Source: a marine gamma proteobacterium HTCC2080 (GTDB taxonomy: Bacteria > Pseudomonadota > Gammaproteobacteria > Pseudomonadales > Halieaceae). Taken from it: a stretch of DNA of 64,000 nt. Position numbers and translations under genes: made by a program. Of the stretch, positions 25,430 through 35,617 are shown one piece after another; positions within the stretch are counted from its first letter, which is position 1, and every line of letters begins with the position of its first letter. The DNA lies in assembly GCA_000169115.1 (NCBI GenBank), contig AAVV01000001.1, positions 62,001-126,000 on the forward strand. The letters are read 5' to 3'. The notes under the pieces were generated by a model. The model saw only the letters and a program-made list of their open reading frames with translations. It was not told the DNA's origin and searched no databases.

Positions 25430-27169
25430 TTACTTTGCGACATGGCCTCCAGGTCTGCGCAAGTCGGAGTACCCGTAGCGCCAAGGACCATCCAGTTGAA
25501 TTGAGTTCGTTCGTCCCAGCGTCCGGCGAGTTGACTCAATGTTGTGGCCCATGCCTTCGAGAATGTCGAGGGTGTCTCGACTGATACCGGGTTCGATTAA
25601 CACCCGATCCGGCATCCACTGGTGGTGCACTCGGGGGGCTGCGGCGGCTTCGGCGATATTCATATCAAAGGCCATGGCGTTGAGAATGGTTTGCATAACG
25701 GCCGTGATAATGAGGGATCCCCCTGGACTTCCTGTCGCAAGCCAAGGTTCACCATTACGAAAGACCAGCGTCGGCGTCATTGATGACAGGGGCCTGCGAC
25801 CCGGTGCGACAGAGTTTTTCTCACCCTGCACTAACCCGTAAGCATTAGGAAACCCGGGCCTAGCGGCAAAGTCGTCCATTTCATTATTCATCAAAATCCC
25901 TGTTCCAGGAATGGTGATGTGTGACCCGAAACTAAAGTTTAGGGTGTAAGTGTTGCTCACGACATTGCCAGCGCTGTCGGCTACCGAGTAATGGGTAGTA
26001 TCGGGGCTTTCAGGGGAGGGCATAGCGCCGGGGGCGATTTCCGATGAGGGTGTGGCAGAGTCTGAGTTGATTAGCCCTCGTCGGTTGCTGGCGTAATCTT
26101 TTGCCAGCAAAAAGTCTATGGGGGCTTCCATGCGTTCGGGATCACCCAAATGCTCACTGCGATCGGCGTAGGCCAGTTTCATTGCTTCGATGACGTGGTG
26201 GAGGTACTGAGCAGAATTGTGGCCCCAGCTCTTGAGGGGGTAAGGCTCGAGAATATTGAGCATTTGAATTACGTGGATGCCGCCAGATGACGGCGGCGGG
26301 GCCGAGACAATCGCGTAATCTTTAAACTGTCCGGTGACGGGGGTTCGTTCCACGGCAACGTAGTTAGCCAGATCGTCTTGGGTAATTAGGCCGTCGTTGG
26401 CCGCCATGTCCTTGGCGATTAGCTCAGCAGTATGCCCTGCGTAGAAGCCATCTCGGCCTTTTTCGGCGATTCGCTGCAATGTGGCGGCTAGGTCGGGCTG
26501 CTTAAAGCGACTGCCAATGGCGGGAGCTTTACCTCCCTCGCGCAGAAAAATACGTTTTGTCTCCGGATCTTGAGCCAGTCGTTCGGCGCGAGCGCTAAGA
26601 TTTTGATGCAGTGTGATATCCATGACAAAGCCATCTGCGGCAAGATCAATCGCGGGCTGAATGACTGTCGCAAGGGGCAGTGTCCCGTATTCCTCTAGGG
26701 CATGAATCAGCCCGGCAACGGTTCCCGGAACACCGGAGGCTTGATGGCTAAAGTAAGCACGACGCTTATCAACCTTACCTTCAGGCGTCAGAAACATGTC
26801 ACGAGTGGCAGCCGCAGGTGCCATCTCTCGATAATCAATAAATACATTGCGATTTTCAGCGGCAAGGTGCACCAACATAAAGCCACCGCCACCAATATTG
26901 CCGGCTCTGGGCAAAGTGACTGCCAGAGCGAAGCCAGTGGCGACTGCGGCATCTACGGCATTGCCTCCCTGTTCAAGCATAATAAGGCCCGCCTCGCTGG
27001 CAAGCCGTTCAGGGCCTACAACCATATTGCCGTTTGCAGCCACGGGCACAAAGCGGCTACGAAAATCTATGAGGGGTGAGTCGCTAGAGGCCACCTCGGC
27101 TGACTGGGTCTGTGCGGTGCCTAAGAAAAGTAGGGTGCTCAATGCGGCAATTTTGAATCGGTCAAACAT
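25430..27169 (-). CDS. ggt: Gamma-glutamyltranspeptidase
   Basis: 579 residues with a signal peptide ending near SAE (about residue 24), consistent with a periplasmic enzyme. It is made as a precursor that cuts itself before the threonine of TTHYS (about residue 391), which then becomes the nucleophile. Other family marks are NIGGGGFMLVH, the VSAPPPSSGG-like stretch and GSPGGSLI near the active site. It cleaves glutathione and transfers gamma-glutamyl groups. Single-gene unit converging on the thioesterase gene. Confidence 0.95.
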   Translation of the reverse strand: MFDRFKIAALSTLLFLGTAQTQSAEVASSDSPLIDFRSRFVPVAANGNMVVGPERLASEAGLIMLEQGGNAVDAAVATGFALAVTLPRAGNIGGGGFMLVHLAAENRNVFIDYREMAPAAATRDMFLTPEGKVDKRRAYFSHQASGVPGTVAGLIHALEEYGTLPLATVIQPAIDLAADGFVMDITLHQNLSARAERLAQDPETKRIFLREGGKAPAIGSRFKQPDLAATLQRIAEKGRDGFYAGHTAELIAKDMAANDGLITQDDLANYVAVERTPVTGQFKDYAIVSAPPPSSGGIHVIQMLNILEPYPLKSWGHNSAQYLHHVIEAMKLAYADRSEHLGDPERMEAPIDFLLAKDYASNRRGLINSDSATPSSEIAPGAMPSPESPDTTHYSVADSAGNVVSNTYTLNFSFGSHITIPGTGILMNNEMDDFAARPGFPNAYGLVQGEKNSVAPGRRPLSSMTPTLVFRNGEPWLATGSPGGSLIITAVMQTILNAMAFDMNIAEAAAAPRVHHQWMPDRVLIEPGISRDTLDILEGMGHNIESTRRTLGRTNSIQLDGPWRYGYSDLRRPGGHVAK

Positions 27170-27293
27170 CGGGACAGTCCATTATTTGGGGATGAAACGC
27201 TAACGCGTAATTTCTGTGAAAACCAGCCTTATCTGTCTCGCTCATCAAGCGGGTTACACTACATCGGTGCGAACTGAGTGAGTGTACTGGAAC

Positions 27294-27929
27294 ATGAACT
27301 ACGAAGAACATCGGCGTAACTATGTGTTGGGCGGTTTGCGTCGAGAGAACTTAACCGATGATCCCTTTGCGCTGTTTGAAAAATGGCAGGCCCAGGCGAT
27401 CGCAGCAGAGCTCAAGGATCCCACTGCAGTTTCATTAGCAACTCAGGAGCCCTCAGGCAATCTGTGGCAAAGAATTGTGCTGCTAAAGGGGTTAAGTGAG
27501 GGTGGTTTCGTTTTCTTTACTAACTATGAAAGCAACAAGGCTCGTGCCTTAGCCCAAGATAATCGAGGCGCTTTGCTATTTCCCTGGCACGAACTTGATC
27601 GTCAGGTTACCGCCAGCGGCCATCTCAATAAAATTGGCGATGACGAGAGTGACCGGTACTTCGCAAGCCGCCCTCGAGCGAGCCAACTAGGCGCCTGGGC
27701 CTCTGATCAGAGTCGACCTATTGCTAACCGAGAAGCCTTAGTCAGTCAGTATGAGTCGGCTGAACAACGATTTGGGAACGGTATAATTCCTCGACCGGCC
27801 CACTGGGGGGGATATCGTTTGGTTCCTGAGCAAATCGAGTTTTGGCAAGGAGGGGAGCATCGCTTACATGATCGCTTTCGCTATGTGCATACTCCCAGCG
27901 GTTGGGTTGTTAACCGTTTGCAACCTTAA
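27294..27929 (+). CDS. pdxH: Pyridoxine/pyridoxamine 5'-phosphate oxidase
   Basis: About 211 residues from the ATG chosen here. A GTG four codons earlier is possible, but PdxH proteins usually begin MxYxxxR, as here (MNYEEHRRNY). The enzyme makes pyridoxal 5'-phosphate with FMN and oxygen. Visible motifs are RIVLLKG, FFTNYESNKARAL (FMN contacts), YFASRPRASQLGAWASDQS and the C-terminal FWQGGEHRLHDR...W. Length and motif order are normal. Confidence 0.95.
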   Translation: MNYEEHRRNYVLGGLRRENLTDDPFALFEKWQAQAIAAELKDPTAVSLATQEPSGNLWQRIVLLKGLSEGGFVFFTNYESNKARALAQDNRGALLFPWHELDRQVTASGHLNKIGDDESDRYFASRPRASQLGAWASDQSRPIANREALVSQYESAEQRFGNGIIPRPAHWGGYRLVPEQIEFWQGGEHRLHDRFRYVHTPSGWVVNRLQP

Positions 27930-27979
27930 TCGGGATTTTCTGCGGATCTGGCCTGGACGCTAAAATTCCTAGGCTCAAG

Positions 27980-29251
27980 TCAGGCCTGACGCGAAAAATA
28001 ATGCGGTAGCGATGGCAGCTCCTGTAAGTGACGGCGGATGAGATCCAGGCAAGCCGCGGCGATGATATTCTGAAATAAACTCCTTGAGCCTGATACCAAG
28101 GTCGTGTGGGTACGCAGATCATCTCGGGTTCCCCAGGCAATCCAGACAGTGCCTACGGGCTTATCCTCAGTACCACCTCCGGGACCGGCAATACCCGATA
28201 CTGCAACGCCAATATCTGCGCCGGAACGCTCAAGTGCGCCCAGCAACATCTCTCTTACTACCGGTTCACTCACTGCGCCATGTTCTTTAAGTGTGGTTGA
28301 GGCTACCCCCAGTTGATCACGCTTGGCTCTGTTAGCATAGGTCACGAAGCCGGTGCCAAGTACCGCCGATGAGCCGGGTTCTCTGACCATCATTGAAGCG
28401 ATTAAGCCGCCGGTGCAGGACTCGGCGGTTGTCATGGTCTTGTTTTGATTTCGGAGAACGGCTTGTAATTTTTCGGCCAGTCGCGTGCTGCCCTTGCCCA
28501 GTATGTGGTCACCGAAATCCTCTTCGAGTAGTGCTAGGGCCTCCTCCTGAGCCGGCAAATGCGCTGCACTAGGCACGCTGAGCTTCAGTTCAAGCTGGGG
28601 CATTCCGGCCCGAAAGCCTAGGGTCACCGCGTTGGGCCATCGGTCCGCATATTTTTTGATGCGCTCCTCGACCGAAGATTCGCCAATACCAAAAGTTTGC
28701 AGGCGCAGAATTTGCCGGGCTTCACCGCCGACCTGAGCTTCTAGGTGAGTGACGAGTGCTGGCAGCATGGCCTCGAGTTCACTAGGCACCCCCGGTGTGG
28801 TTAACACTAAACAGTCCTTAACGTTAATGGCAAATCCCAATGCGCTACCCAAGGGGTTGTGGATGAGCTGGCAGCCTGCGGGAACAAAAGCCTGTTTGAG
28901 GTTTGCTGGATTAGGTTCAATTCGTCGGCGGGCGCACCAGTTTTCTACGTGGGCTCGGGCTTCTGGGTTTTCAGTGAGCTCGGTATCGGTAAGAGTGGCA
29001 ATCACTTCGCTGGTTAGATCATCTCGCGTCGGCCCTAAGCCGCCGTTAACAATGACGGCCGGATACTGTTGCGCGAGGCGTGCGAGAGCGCTTTGTAGCA
29101 ACGTGGGATCATCGCCAACGGTGCACTTCTCCCCTATCTCGAGCCCGTGGTCACCTAGGCAGGTGGCAATCATGGCCGAATTACTGTCGACGGTATCCCC
29201 TGACATAAGTTCGTTGCCGGTAAGCAGTAAAGCAATGCAGGGTGTTTCCAT
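27980..29251 (-). CDS. CinA-like protein (molybdopterin-binding plus nicotinamide-nucleotide amidase domains)
   Basis: 423 residues with both usual domains. The N-terminal MoCF-like half has TGNELMSGDTVDSN and NGGLGPTRDDLT. The C-terminal PncC-like half has TTAESCTGGLIASMM, GFVTYANRAK and VSGIAGPGGG. The second half normally deamidates nicotinamide mononucleotide, recycling the NAD by-product of DNA ligase. The first half in some species hydrolyses ADP-ribose. It converges with pdxH and stands alone. Confidence 0.93.
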   Translation of the reverse strand: METPCIALLLTGNELMSGDTVDSNSAMIATCLGDHGLEIGEKCTVGDDPTLLQSALARLAQQYPAVIVNGGLGPTRDDLTSEVIATLTDTELTENPEARAHVENWCARRRIEPNPANLKQAFVPAGCQLIHNPLGSALGFAINVKDCLVLTTPGVPSELEAMLPALVTHLEAQVGGEARQILRLQTFGIGESSVEERIKKYADRWPNAVTLGFRAGMPQLELKLSVPSAAHLPAQEEALALLEEDFGDHILGKGSTRLAEKLQAVLRNQNKTMTTAESCTGGLIASMMVREPGSSAVLGTGFVTYANRAKRDQLGVASTTLKEHGAVSEPVVREMLLGALERSGADIGVAVSGIAGPGGGTEDKPVGTVWIAWGTRDDLRTHTTLVSGSRSLFQNIIAAACLDLIRRHLQELPSLPHYFSRQA

Positions 29252-29385
29252 GGTGATGTCTCCTCAGGGGACACAAGGATAACCTGCTACGCAGATTAAA
29301 CCCACGGACTCTCTTAGGCTTTTGAGGCCGAATCGAAATAGATCGTCTACACTAACTCCCTCAGAATTTTTGCCTTGGGGTACCC

Positions 29386-30189
29386 ATGCATCGCGTCATT
29401 TTTAATCAAAAAGGGGGGGTAGGTAAGACTTCGATTACCTGCAATTTAGCGGCAATCAGTGCTAGTCAGGGGTTGCGTACCTTGGTGATTGACCTTGATG
29501 TTCAGGGTAATTCAACCCATTACCTTATTGGCGCCGTCGATGCAGAGCAATATCCAGCTGAGGCTCAGGGCGTAGCTGGCCTGTTTAAGCAAACAGTAGG
29601 ATCGCGCAGTATGCGTAAAAACCCTGATTCCTTTGTTTGGGAAACGCCCTTTGAAAATTTATTTTTGCTGCCGTCTAGCCCTTATCTCTCCGAGATAGAG
29701 AAAGAATTGGAGGCGCGTTACAAGATCTATAAACTGCGAGACGCTCTGGCCAAACTGGATACGGAGTACGATCGCATCTACATCGATACGCCGCCTAACT
29801 TCAATTTTTATTCAAAGTCTGCACTGATTGCAGCCAGCCGTGTATTGGTCCCGTTTGATTGCGACTCATTTGCGCGTCAAAGCCTGTACGAGCTGATGTT
29901 AAACATAGAAGAGCTGCAGGAAGATCACAATCCAGAGCTTGAATTGGAAGGTATTGTGATTAATCAATTTAATGGTCAGGCCCGGCTTCCCGGAGAGCTC
30001 GTGGCGGAGCTTCAATCTGAAGGCTTTCCCGTAATTGATAGCTTCTTGAGCAGCTCAGTAAAAATGCGCGAATCTCATCACGAAATGCGGCCGCTCATTC
30101 ACCTTGCTCCCAGCCACAAACTCACACAGTCTTATATCGCACTCCATCAGGCCCTTGAAAAAGGCGTTAAAAAGCGTCGTCGGGGCTAA
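29386..30189 (+). CDS. Orphan ParA-family ATPase
   Basis: 267 residues. The deviant Walker A is KGGVGKTS at the very N-terminus (residues 9-16), followed by VIDLDVQGNST and IYIDTPPNFN, the usual ParA/Soj order. There is no N-terminal DNA-binding extension and no parB or parS-like partner nearby, so it is not the chromosomal partition pair. Orphan ParAs of this sort place cellular cargoes or act in regulation. The last residues are basic (KKRRRG), consistent with nonspecific DNA binding. The cargo is unknown. Confidence 0.9.
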   Translation: MHRVIFNQKGGVGKTSITCNLAAISASQGLRTLVIDLDVQGNSTHYLIGAVDAEQYPAEAQGVAGLFKQTVGSRSMRKNPDSFVWETPFENLFLLPSSPYLSEIEKELEARYKIYKLRDALAKLDTEYDRIYIDTPPNFNFYSKSALIAASRVLVPFDCDSFARQSLYELMLNIEELQEDHNPELELEGIVINQFNGQARLPGELVAELQSEGFPVIDSFLSSSVKMRESHHEMRPLIHLAPSHKLTQSYIALHQALEKGVKKRRRG

Positions 30190-30333
30190 ACGCTACGAGC
30201 TTTTGACTCATGGGGCAATCGTCAGGGCAATCGACAGGGCAATCTCAACAGCGCATTGGGAAAACCCTTTATCGATCTGGAGGCGCGAGTTTACGACTAG
30301 ACCGTCACGGCTTTTTTTCAGCACTGACTAGTT

Positions 30334-31731
30334 TTAAAAGTCGGCGCGGCCGGGGGTTCTGGGGAAGGGGATGACGTCGCGAACGTTTTCCATGCCCGTA
30401 ATATAGGCGAGTAATCGTTCAAAGCCTAAACCAAAGCCGGCGTGGGGCACGGTGCCGTAGCGGCGCAGATCCCGATACCACCACAAGTCTTCAAGGACGG
30501 CTTGATCCATGCGACCTTCCAACACATCTAGACGCTCTTCTCGCTGACTACCACCAATGATTTCACCGATACCCGGAGCCAATACGTCCATTGCTGCTAC
30601 GGTCTTGCCGTCGTCATTGAGTCGCATGTAAAACGCTTTTATATCGCTGGGATAGTCGGTTACTACAATAGGCCTCCCTACATGCTCCTCAGCGAGATAG
30701 CGTTCATGCTCTGAAGCCATGTCAATTCCCCAGTGCACGGGGAACTCAAAGGATTGACCGCAATTTTCGAGAATGGCAATCGCTTCTGAATAAGTCATTC
30801 GTTCAAAGTTTGAATCGACGATTCCCTGAAGCCGCTGCAGTACCGACTTATCAATGCGCTGTTGGAAAAAAGCCATGTCATCGGCGCAGTGCTCCAGAAC
30901 CTCCGCAATAACATGCCTGAGCAAACCCTCTGCCAAGGCCGCATTGTCATTTAGATCGGCGAAGGCGATCTCTGGCTCTACCATCCAGAACTCCGCGAGG
31001 TGCCTCGTAGTATTAGAGTTCTCAGCTCTAAATGTTGGACCAAAGGTATAAACCCGCGACATCGATAAGCAGTGTGACTCAACCGCAAGCTGACCAGAAA
31101 CGGTGAGAAAGGCCTCGCTGCCAAAAAAGTCCTGACTATGGTCGACGCTACCATCGGGGTTGCGGGGCAGATTGGCGTAATCCAATGTGCTGACTCGAAA
31201 TAGCTCTCCTGCGCCTTCGCAATCGCTCGCAGTAATGATCGGCGTATTGACCCAGTAGAAGTCTTGCCGGTGAAAATATTCATGAATGGCTCTTGCCAGT
31301 ACATGCCTAACCCGCGTTATTGCCCCAAAGGTATTGGTGCGCGTTCGCAAGTGTGCCTGTGTTCGAAGGTACTCAAAGGTATGCCTTTTTTTAGCGATGG
31401 GGTAACTCTCGGGATCATCGACCCACCCGATCACAGTAACTGCGGTGGCTTGGATTTCTACGGATTGGCCCTTGCCTTCGGAAACGACCAGTTGTCCTGC
31501 GACTTCTACGGCGCAGCCAGTAGCCAGCTGCAAAACTTCTTCGTCATAGTTGGACAGAGTATTAGGCACAACGGCCTGAATGGCATCGAAACAAGTGCCA
31601 TCATGGACTGCGAGAAACGAAATGCCCGCCTTGGAGTCGCGCTTACTGCGAAGCCAACCTTTCACAGTTATTGACTGACCAACCTGACTGGGGTCAGCGA
31701 ACAAGGATTTTATGGGTAACCATGGGCTCAT
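30334..31731 (-). CDS. asnS: Asparaginyl-tRNA synthetase
   Basis: 465 residues, the normal length. An N-terminal OB-fold binds the anticodon ([14 protein letters not shown]). The class II core shows the [15 protein letters not shown]-like motif 1 region, [11 protein letters not shown] (motif 2) and [15 protein letters not shown] (motif 3), ending in [11 protein letters not shown]. It charges tRNA-Asn directly, so the cell need not rely on transamidation for Asn-tRNA. It follows the RNase II gene by 70 bases on the same strand and may be co-transcribed. Confidence 0.96.
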   Translation of the reverse strand: MSPWLPIKSLFADPSQVGQSITVKGWLRSKRDSKAGISFLAVHDGTCFDAIQAVVPNTLSNYDEEVLQLATGCAVEVAGQLVVSEGKGQSVEIQATAVTVIGWVDDPESYPIAKKRHTFEYLRTQAHLRTRTNTFGAITRVRHVLARAIHEYFHRQDFYWVNTPIITASDCEGAGELFRVSTLDYANLPRNPDGSVDHSQDFFGSEAFLTVSGQLAVESHCLSMSRVYTFGPTFRAENSNTTRHLAEFWMVEPEIAFADLNDNAALAEGLLRHVIAEVLEHCADDMAFFQQRIDKSVLQRLQGIVDSNFERMTYSEAIAILENCGQSFEFPVHWGIDMASEHERYLAEEHVGRPIVVTDYPSDIKAFYMRLNDDGKTVAAMDVLAPGIGEIIGGSQREERLDVLEGRMDQAVLEDLWWYRDLRRYGTVPHAGFGLGFERLLAYITGMENVRDVIPFPRTPGRADF

Positions 31732-31801
31732 CGTGGGCTCCTTAGGGGCTTGGGCAGCAGTTTGGGTCGTTCAGCCGGGCATCAGAGCCCGAGACTATCG
31801 C

Positions 31802-33799
31802 TTATTCTTTGGCCGGCTTTAAGGCACACCCGGGCGCGAGTTCAAATTGGGGGGCGGTGCCACTACCGGCGTCAGGGGTACTTTGATAATCAACCTCCAC
31901 TGTTTGTCCAAGCTGGAGCTTGCGAGTGGACGAGGTCAGGCTAGCCGTCCATTTATCAAAACTAAATTTCTCAGGATCTTTGCGCAGATCCACCTGCCCT
32001 TCCAGTCCCAAGCCTGCAAGTCGTACGGTAAACCCAGCGCTAGTGACATGGGCAATTTCACCGGTATAGCGGGTTTCCCCCGAGGATTTACAGCGATCAA
32101 GGTAGTTGCCTGTCAGCCAGCGTTCAGCGGCTTGAGTGGCACCTCTGCCCCGAGCAATGGCTGAGGCTGTGCTTTGCAGCTGCAAATCTGTCACGGCGTC
32201 GCCGGGCTTTTTCGAGAGCACTCTTTTAATTTGTCGGTGGGTCAAAAAATCGACATATTTACGCAGCGGTGAGGTGAAGTTGGTATATGCGTTAAGCGCC
32301 ATTCCCATATGCTCTGCCGGCGAAGTACTAAATACCGCTCGGGTTAGCAGCCGGTTAACCATGCCTCTTAAGGGGAGCGTATGGGGAGCGTTGAGGGCGG
32401 CAAATATCTGTTGATAACCCGCCACAGTATGGGTGGTAGTGTCAGTTAGGTCGGGCAGATAGCGCTTCAAAAATTCTTGCGTTTCACTGGCTCTGTCTTT
32501 ACGAAAACCGGGATGAACAACAAATGGTCCGGTTGCTTCAGACATTGCTAGGAAATGGGCTGCACTTCTATTGGCGGCAATCATGCATTCTTCTACTAGA
32601 TGTTGTGATGCGAGTTTTTCCGCGGTTTCAATGGTTCCAATTTGGCGCTCGTCATTGAGCTGCCATCGGTACTCGGTACGATCTTCCATAACCAATTCAT
32701 GACTTTCACGATGGCTACGCAGCGCCCGATAGGCTTGCACCAGCGCTTCCAGAGGGTTCGACCATGCAATTAACTGATCGTTGTGACCAGTAACATAACG
32801 ATCGACCGCAGCGTAAGTCAGTTTAGCTTTGGACTGAATTTTTGCTTGGATGAACTCGTAGCTACCGACTTGACCGGCGTCACTAACATTAATTTTACAA
32901 ACCAGTGACGGGCGCGCTTCTCCTTCAGACAACGCGCAAAAATCTCGACCAATAGCCTCGGGAAGCATTGGCAATACATCGCCATGAAAGTAGGTGGATG
33001 TCGCTATTGAGGTCAGTGTTTCGTCAAGCCCTTCCATGCCATCAAGATAGGCAGTGGGATCAGCAACAGCAACGTAAAGTACCCAGCCTTCACTGGTTAC
33101 TTCGGCGTATAAGGCGTCATCAATATCCTGAGTTCGTGCGGCGTCAATAGACACAAAATTTAGGTGGCTTAGATCTACACGCTCGGGATCTGATAGTGGC
33201 TCTCGTTCCTCGGCAAATTTAATCCAGGTAGCCGACTCTTTGTCGCTCCACGCCCAAGTCAGACCAGCCCTTGCCGCGCAATAACGATTTTCCAGTCCCG
33301 GAGTGCCCGGAGACCCGAACACAGACAGCACTTTGGCCGAGGGTTTGCCATCTTTGAAGGGGTGACGCATTAGGGCGCAGTCGACCTTATCACCGGGCTT
33401 TGCGCCGTTTCGAGCGTGGGGAGGAATAAATAGCCAGCGTTTTAAATCGTGGAGGTCGGGCTCAACAAAAACCGCTTTGCCCTTAACAACGATGGTTCCA
33501 ACAAAACGATCTAGCGTGCTCTCAATAAGCCGCTCTATGTCGGCAACCGTTCGTCCATCTTGGCTTTTTTTTCCGCCTTTACCCTTCTGTGTGGCGGGGC
33601 GAATGCAAATGCGCACCTGATCACCGGGAAGCACTTTCAGCATTTCATCAGGAGGGATGAAGATCTCACGGCCGTCGCCAACTACAGCGAAACCGTAGCG
33701 ATTTTGTGTACCTTTAACAGTGGCTTCGGCGTACTCTTTTTCCGCCTCTATCTTCTGTTTCAGGCCCTTTAATTGGGCCATGGCGTCGTTGTTCAGCAT
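31802..33799 (-). CDS. rnb: Exoribonuclease II family protein (RNase II/R)
   Basis: About 665 residues from the ATG at 33799; a TTG 23 codons earlier is possible but gives an unusual N-terminus. Domain order is a cold-shock-like RNA-binding region, the RNB catalytic core with SIDAARTQDIDDALYAE (the metal-binding aspartates), SPLRKYVDFLTHRQ, and a C-terminal S1 domain (YTGEIAHVTSAGFTVRLAGLGLEG). It degrades RNA 3' to 5'. Length fits RNase II better than the longer RNase R, but the substrate preference is not certain. Confidence 0.9.
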   Translation of the reverse strand: MLNNDAMAQLKGLKQKIEAEKEYAEATVKGTQNRYGFAVVGDGREIFIPPDEMLKVLPGDQVRICIRPATQKGKGGKKSQDGRTVADIERLIESTLDRFVGTIVVKGKAVFVEPDLHDLKRWLFIPPHARNGAKPGDKVDCALMRHPFKDGKPSAKVLSVFGSPGTPGLENRYCAARAGLTWAWSDKESATWIKFAEEREPLSDPERVDLSHLNFVSIDAARTQDIDDALYAEVTSEGWVLYVAVADPTAYLDGMEGLDETLTSIATSTYFHGDVLPMLPEAIGRDFCALSEGEARPSLVCKINVSDAGQVGSYEFIQAKIQSKAKLTYAAVDRYVTGHNDQLIAWSNPLEALVQAYRALRSHRESHELVMEDRTEYRWQLNDERQIGTIETAEKLASQHLVEECMIAANRSAAHFLAMSEATGPFVVHPGFRKDRASETQEFLKRYLPDLTDTTTHTVAGYQQIFAALNAPHTLPLRGMVNRLLTRAVFSTSPAEHMGMALNAYTNFTSPLRKYVDFLTHRQIKRVLSKKPGDAVTDLQLQSTASAIARGRGATQAAERWLTGNYLDRCKSSGETRYTGEIAHVTSAGFTVRLAGLGLEGQVDLRKDPEKFSFDKWTASLTSSTRKLQLGQTVEVDYQSTPDAGSGTAPQFELAPGCALKPAKE

Positions 33800-33947
33800 G
33801 GCCGTTTGGAGCTCCCGGGTATCGCAGCTGTCAGCAAAGACGAATCTGGCTTTCAGCGCCGGATTCAAAGTAGGCGTGAATGCTAGCGAAATTTCACTCT
33901 GCTGTCAGCGTCTGGCGCACTTCTTAGAAGTAAATTACTACACTGCG

Positions 33948-33976
33948 TTGACAGGTGGCACGTCGAGAGCTTTACT
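33948..33976 (+). promoter_or_regulatory. Candidate sigma-70 promoter upstream of phoH-PIN gene
   Basis: TTGACA (33948-33953), 17-base spacer, TTTACT (33971-33976). The -35 is perfect and the -10 matches 4 of 6. It lies in the 370-base gap between the divergent RNase II and PhoH genes and would give a leader of about 185 bases. Confidence 0.35.
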
Positions 33977-34032
33977 GGACACAGGCCGAAAATATATGAG
34001 TAGGGCGGATATTGTTTGAGAAAACGAGCTGA

Positions 34033-34051
34033 TCCACAGTGGAATTTCCAC
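34033..34051. promoter_or_regulatory. Two overlapping palindromes upstream of phoH-PIN gene
   Basis: TCCACAGTGGA (34033-34043) and GTGGAATTTCCAC (34039-34051) are both perfect palindromes sharing GTGGA. Their repeated CCACA half-sites could be an operator. They also resemble imperfect DnaA boxes. Nothing else is recognised in this 370-base gap besides the candidate promoter. Confidence 0.4.
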
Positions 34052-34169
34052 AGCAAGCAGTTCATCACAACCTCGCAACCTCCTGAAAACAGGCTGGGCT
34101 TCAGCAGCAGCGCTCTCCTGACTAAGACCTCACCCCCGGATCAACTTTCTCGTACTAAGGAGTCTCCTT

Positions 34170-35609
34170 ATGGAAGCCATTAATGCTGCTTGTCAGAATG
34201 AAACCCCTGTTGCTGCCTTGTCTGGACGCAAAACCTACGTGCTCGATACCAATGTGCTCTTACACGACCCCACTGCAGTCGCTGCGTTTATGGAACACCG
34301 CGTGGTAATTCCTATGACGGTGCTTGAGGAGCTGGATCACATCAAGGATCGACGGGATAAAACGGTAAGCCGAGAAGCACGTATTGCCATTCAAATGATT
34401 GAAAAAGTTGTAGGAGGTGCCAGCCCCGGAGCGACACAGGCCGGTGTCGAAATACCCGGCTCAAACTTCAACGGGCCTTTAGGCACGCTGGCTATTTACC
34501 CTGATCAGCTGATTCAAGAAGACGGAGTCGTGCCATTTCTGAATGCGACACAGGATCAGGCCAACGACAATCGCATCATTAATGTCGCACTAAAACTGCA
34601 GTCTGAGCAACCGGACTCCCTAGTGTGTCTTGTGACTAAAGACATCAATATGCGCATCAAGGCCAAGGGCTCTGGACTTAACCATGTCGAAGACTACCGG
34701 CACGACCGCGTTTTAGACGATATTGATCTACTCACAACGGGCTATGAGCACGTCAGTGGCGATTTTTGGTCGACCATTGCTGAGGTGGATACGGTTCGAG
34801 AAGACGGTGTCACCCTGCATCGGCTTGCCCGGACGGCCCTGCCCAACGCCTACCCCTGTCAGTTTATTTACGATGATGAAAAATTTCTGGCCTATGTGGT
34901 CAAAATGGATGAAGAGTTTGTCTATCTACGCGTGGATAGCAGGGACAACCTCATGAACCAACGTTTCTGGGGGCTGGCGCCTAGAAACCTCGAGCAAGCA
35001 ATGGCAATGCGCCTGCTGGAGGATGGTGATATTGATATGACGGTTCTCACGGGACCTGCAGGGTCTGGTAAAACGCTACTCGCGTTAGCTTACGGCCTTC
35101 ACGCTATTCTCGAGAAGCGCAAGTTTTCCAAGTTGATCGTGGCACGCTCAACCCCGCCGATTGCCGAGGAAATTGGCTTTTTACCGGGTACTGAAGAGGA
35201 GAAAATGGCCCCGTGGCTGGCAGCTTTTGAAGACAATCTGGAGATACTGCACGGAACCGATGAATGCGCCAATGGCAGCATTGATTACGTGAAGGAGCGT
35301 GCCAATATCCAGTTTAAATCGCTTAATTTTATGCGCGGTCGGTCATTTAACAACGCCTACATTATTATCGATGAGGCTCAGGGGCTGACACAGTTTCAGT
35401 TGAAATCTATCATCAGCCGAGTGGGGGCTGATTCCCAAATCGTGGTGTTGGGTAACCTCGCTCAGATCGACAATAAATATATATCGCCTCTAACGTCAGG
35501 GCTCACTTACCTTGTAGAACGGGTTAAAAGTTACCCACATGCAGGCACCATGTTTATTAATGGCATCTTACGCTCAAGGTTGGCCGCCTTCGCTGAGGAA
35601 AATCTTTAA
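34170..35609 (+). CDS. PhoH-family ATPase with N-terminal PIN domain (PhoH2-like)
   Basis: 479 residues. The PIN domain is marked by VLDTNVLLHDP (about residue 25) and the acidic residues of VLEELDHIK and NDNRI. The PhoH half has Walker A GPAGSGKTLLALA, Walker B IIDEAQGLT and a late arginine in NGILRSRLA. PhoH2 proteins of mycobacteria are RNA helicases with RNase activity, so an RNA-processing role is likely. ATG with an AAGGAG ribosome site. It stands alone and converges on psd with eight bases between stops. Confidence 0.93.
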   Translation: MEAINAACQNETPVAALSGRKTYVLDTNVLLHDPTAVAAFMEHRVVIPMTVLEELDHIKDRRDKTVSREARIAIQMIEKVVGGASPGATQAGVEIPGSNFNGPLGTLAIYPDQLIQEDGVVPFLNATQDQANDNRIINVALKLQSEQPDSLVCLVTKDINMRIKAKGSGLNHVEDYRHDRVLDDIDLLTTGYEHVSGDFWSTIAEVDTVREDGVTLHRLARTALPNAYPCQFIYDDEKFLAYVVKMDEEFVYLRVDSRDNLMNQRFWGLAPRNLEQAMAMRLLEDGDIDMTVLTGPAGSGKTLLALAYGLHAILEKRKFSKLIVARSTPPIAEEIGFLPGTEEEKMAPWLAAFEDNLEILHGTDECANGSIDYVKERANIQFKSLNFMRGRSFNNAYIIIDEAQGLTQFQLKSIISRVGADSQIVVLGNLAQIDNKYISPLTSGLTYLVERVKSYPHAGTMFINGILRSRLAAFAEENL

Positions 35610-35617
35610 CGCGAGGT

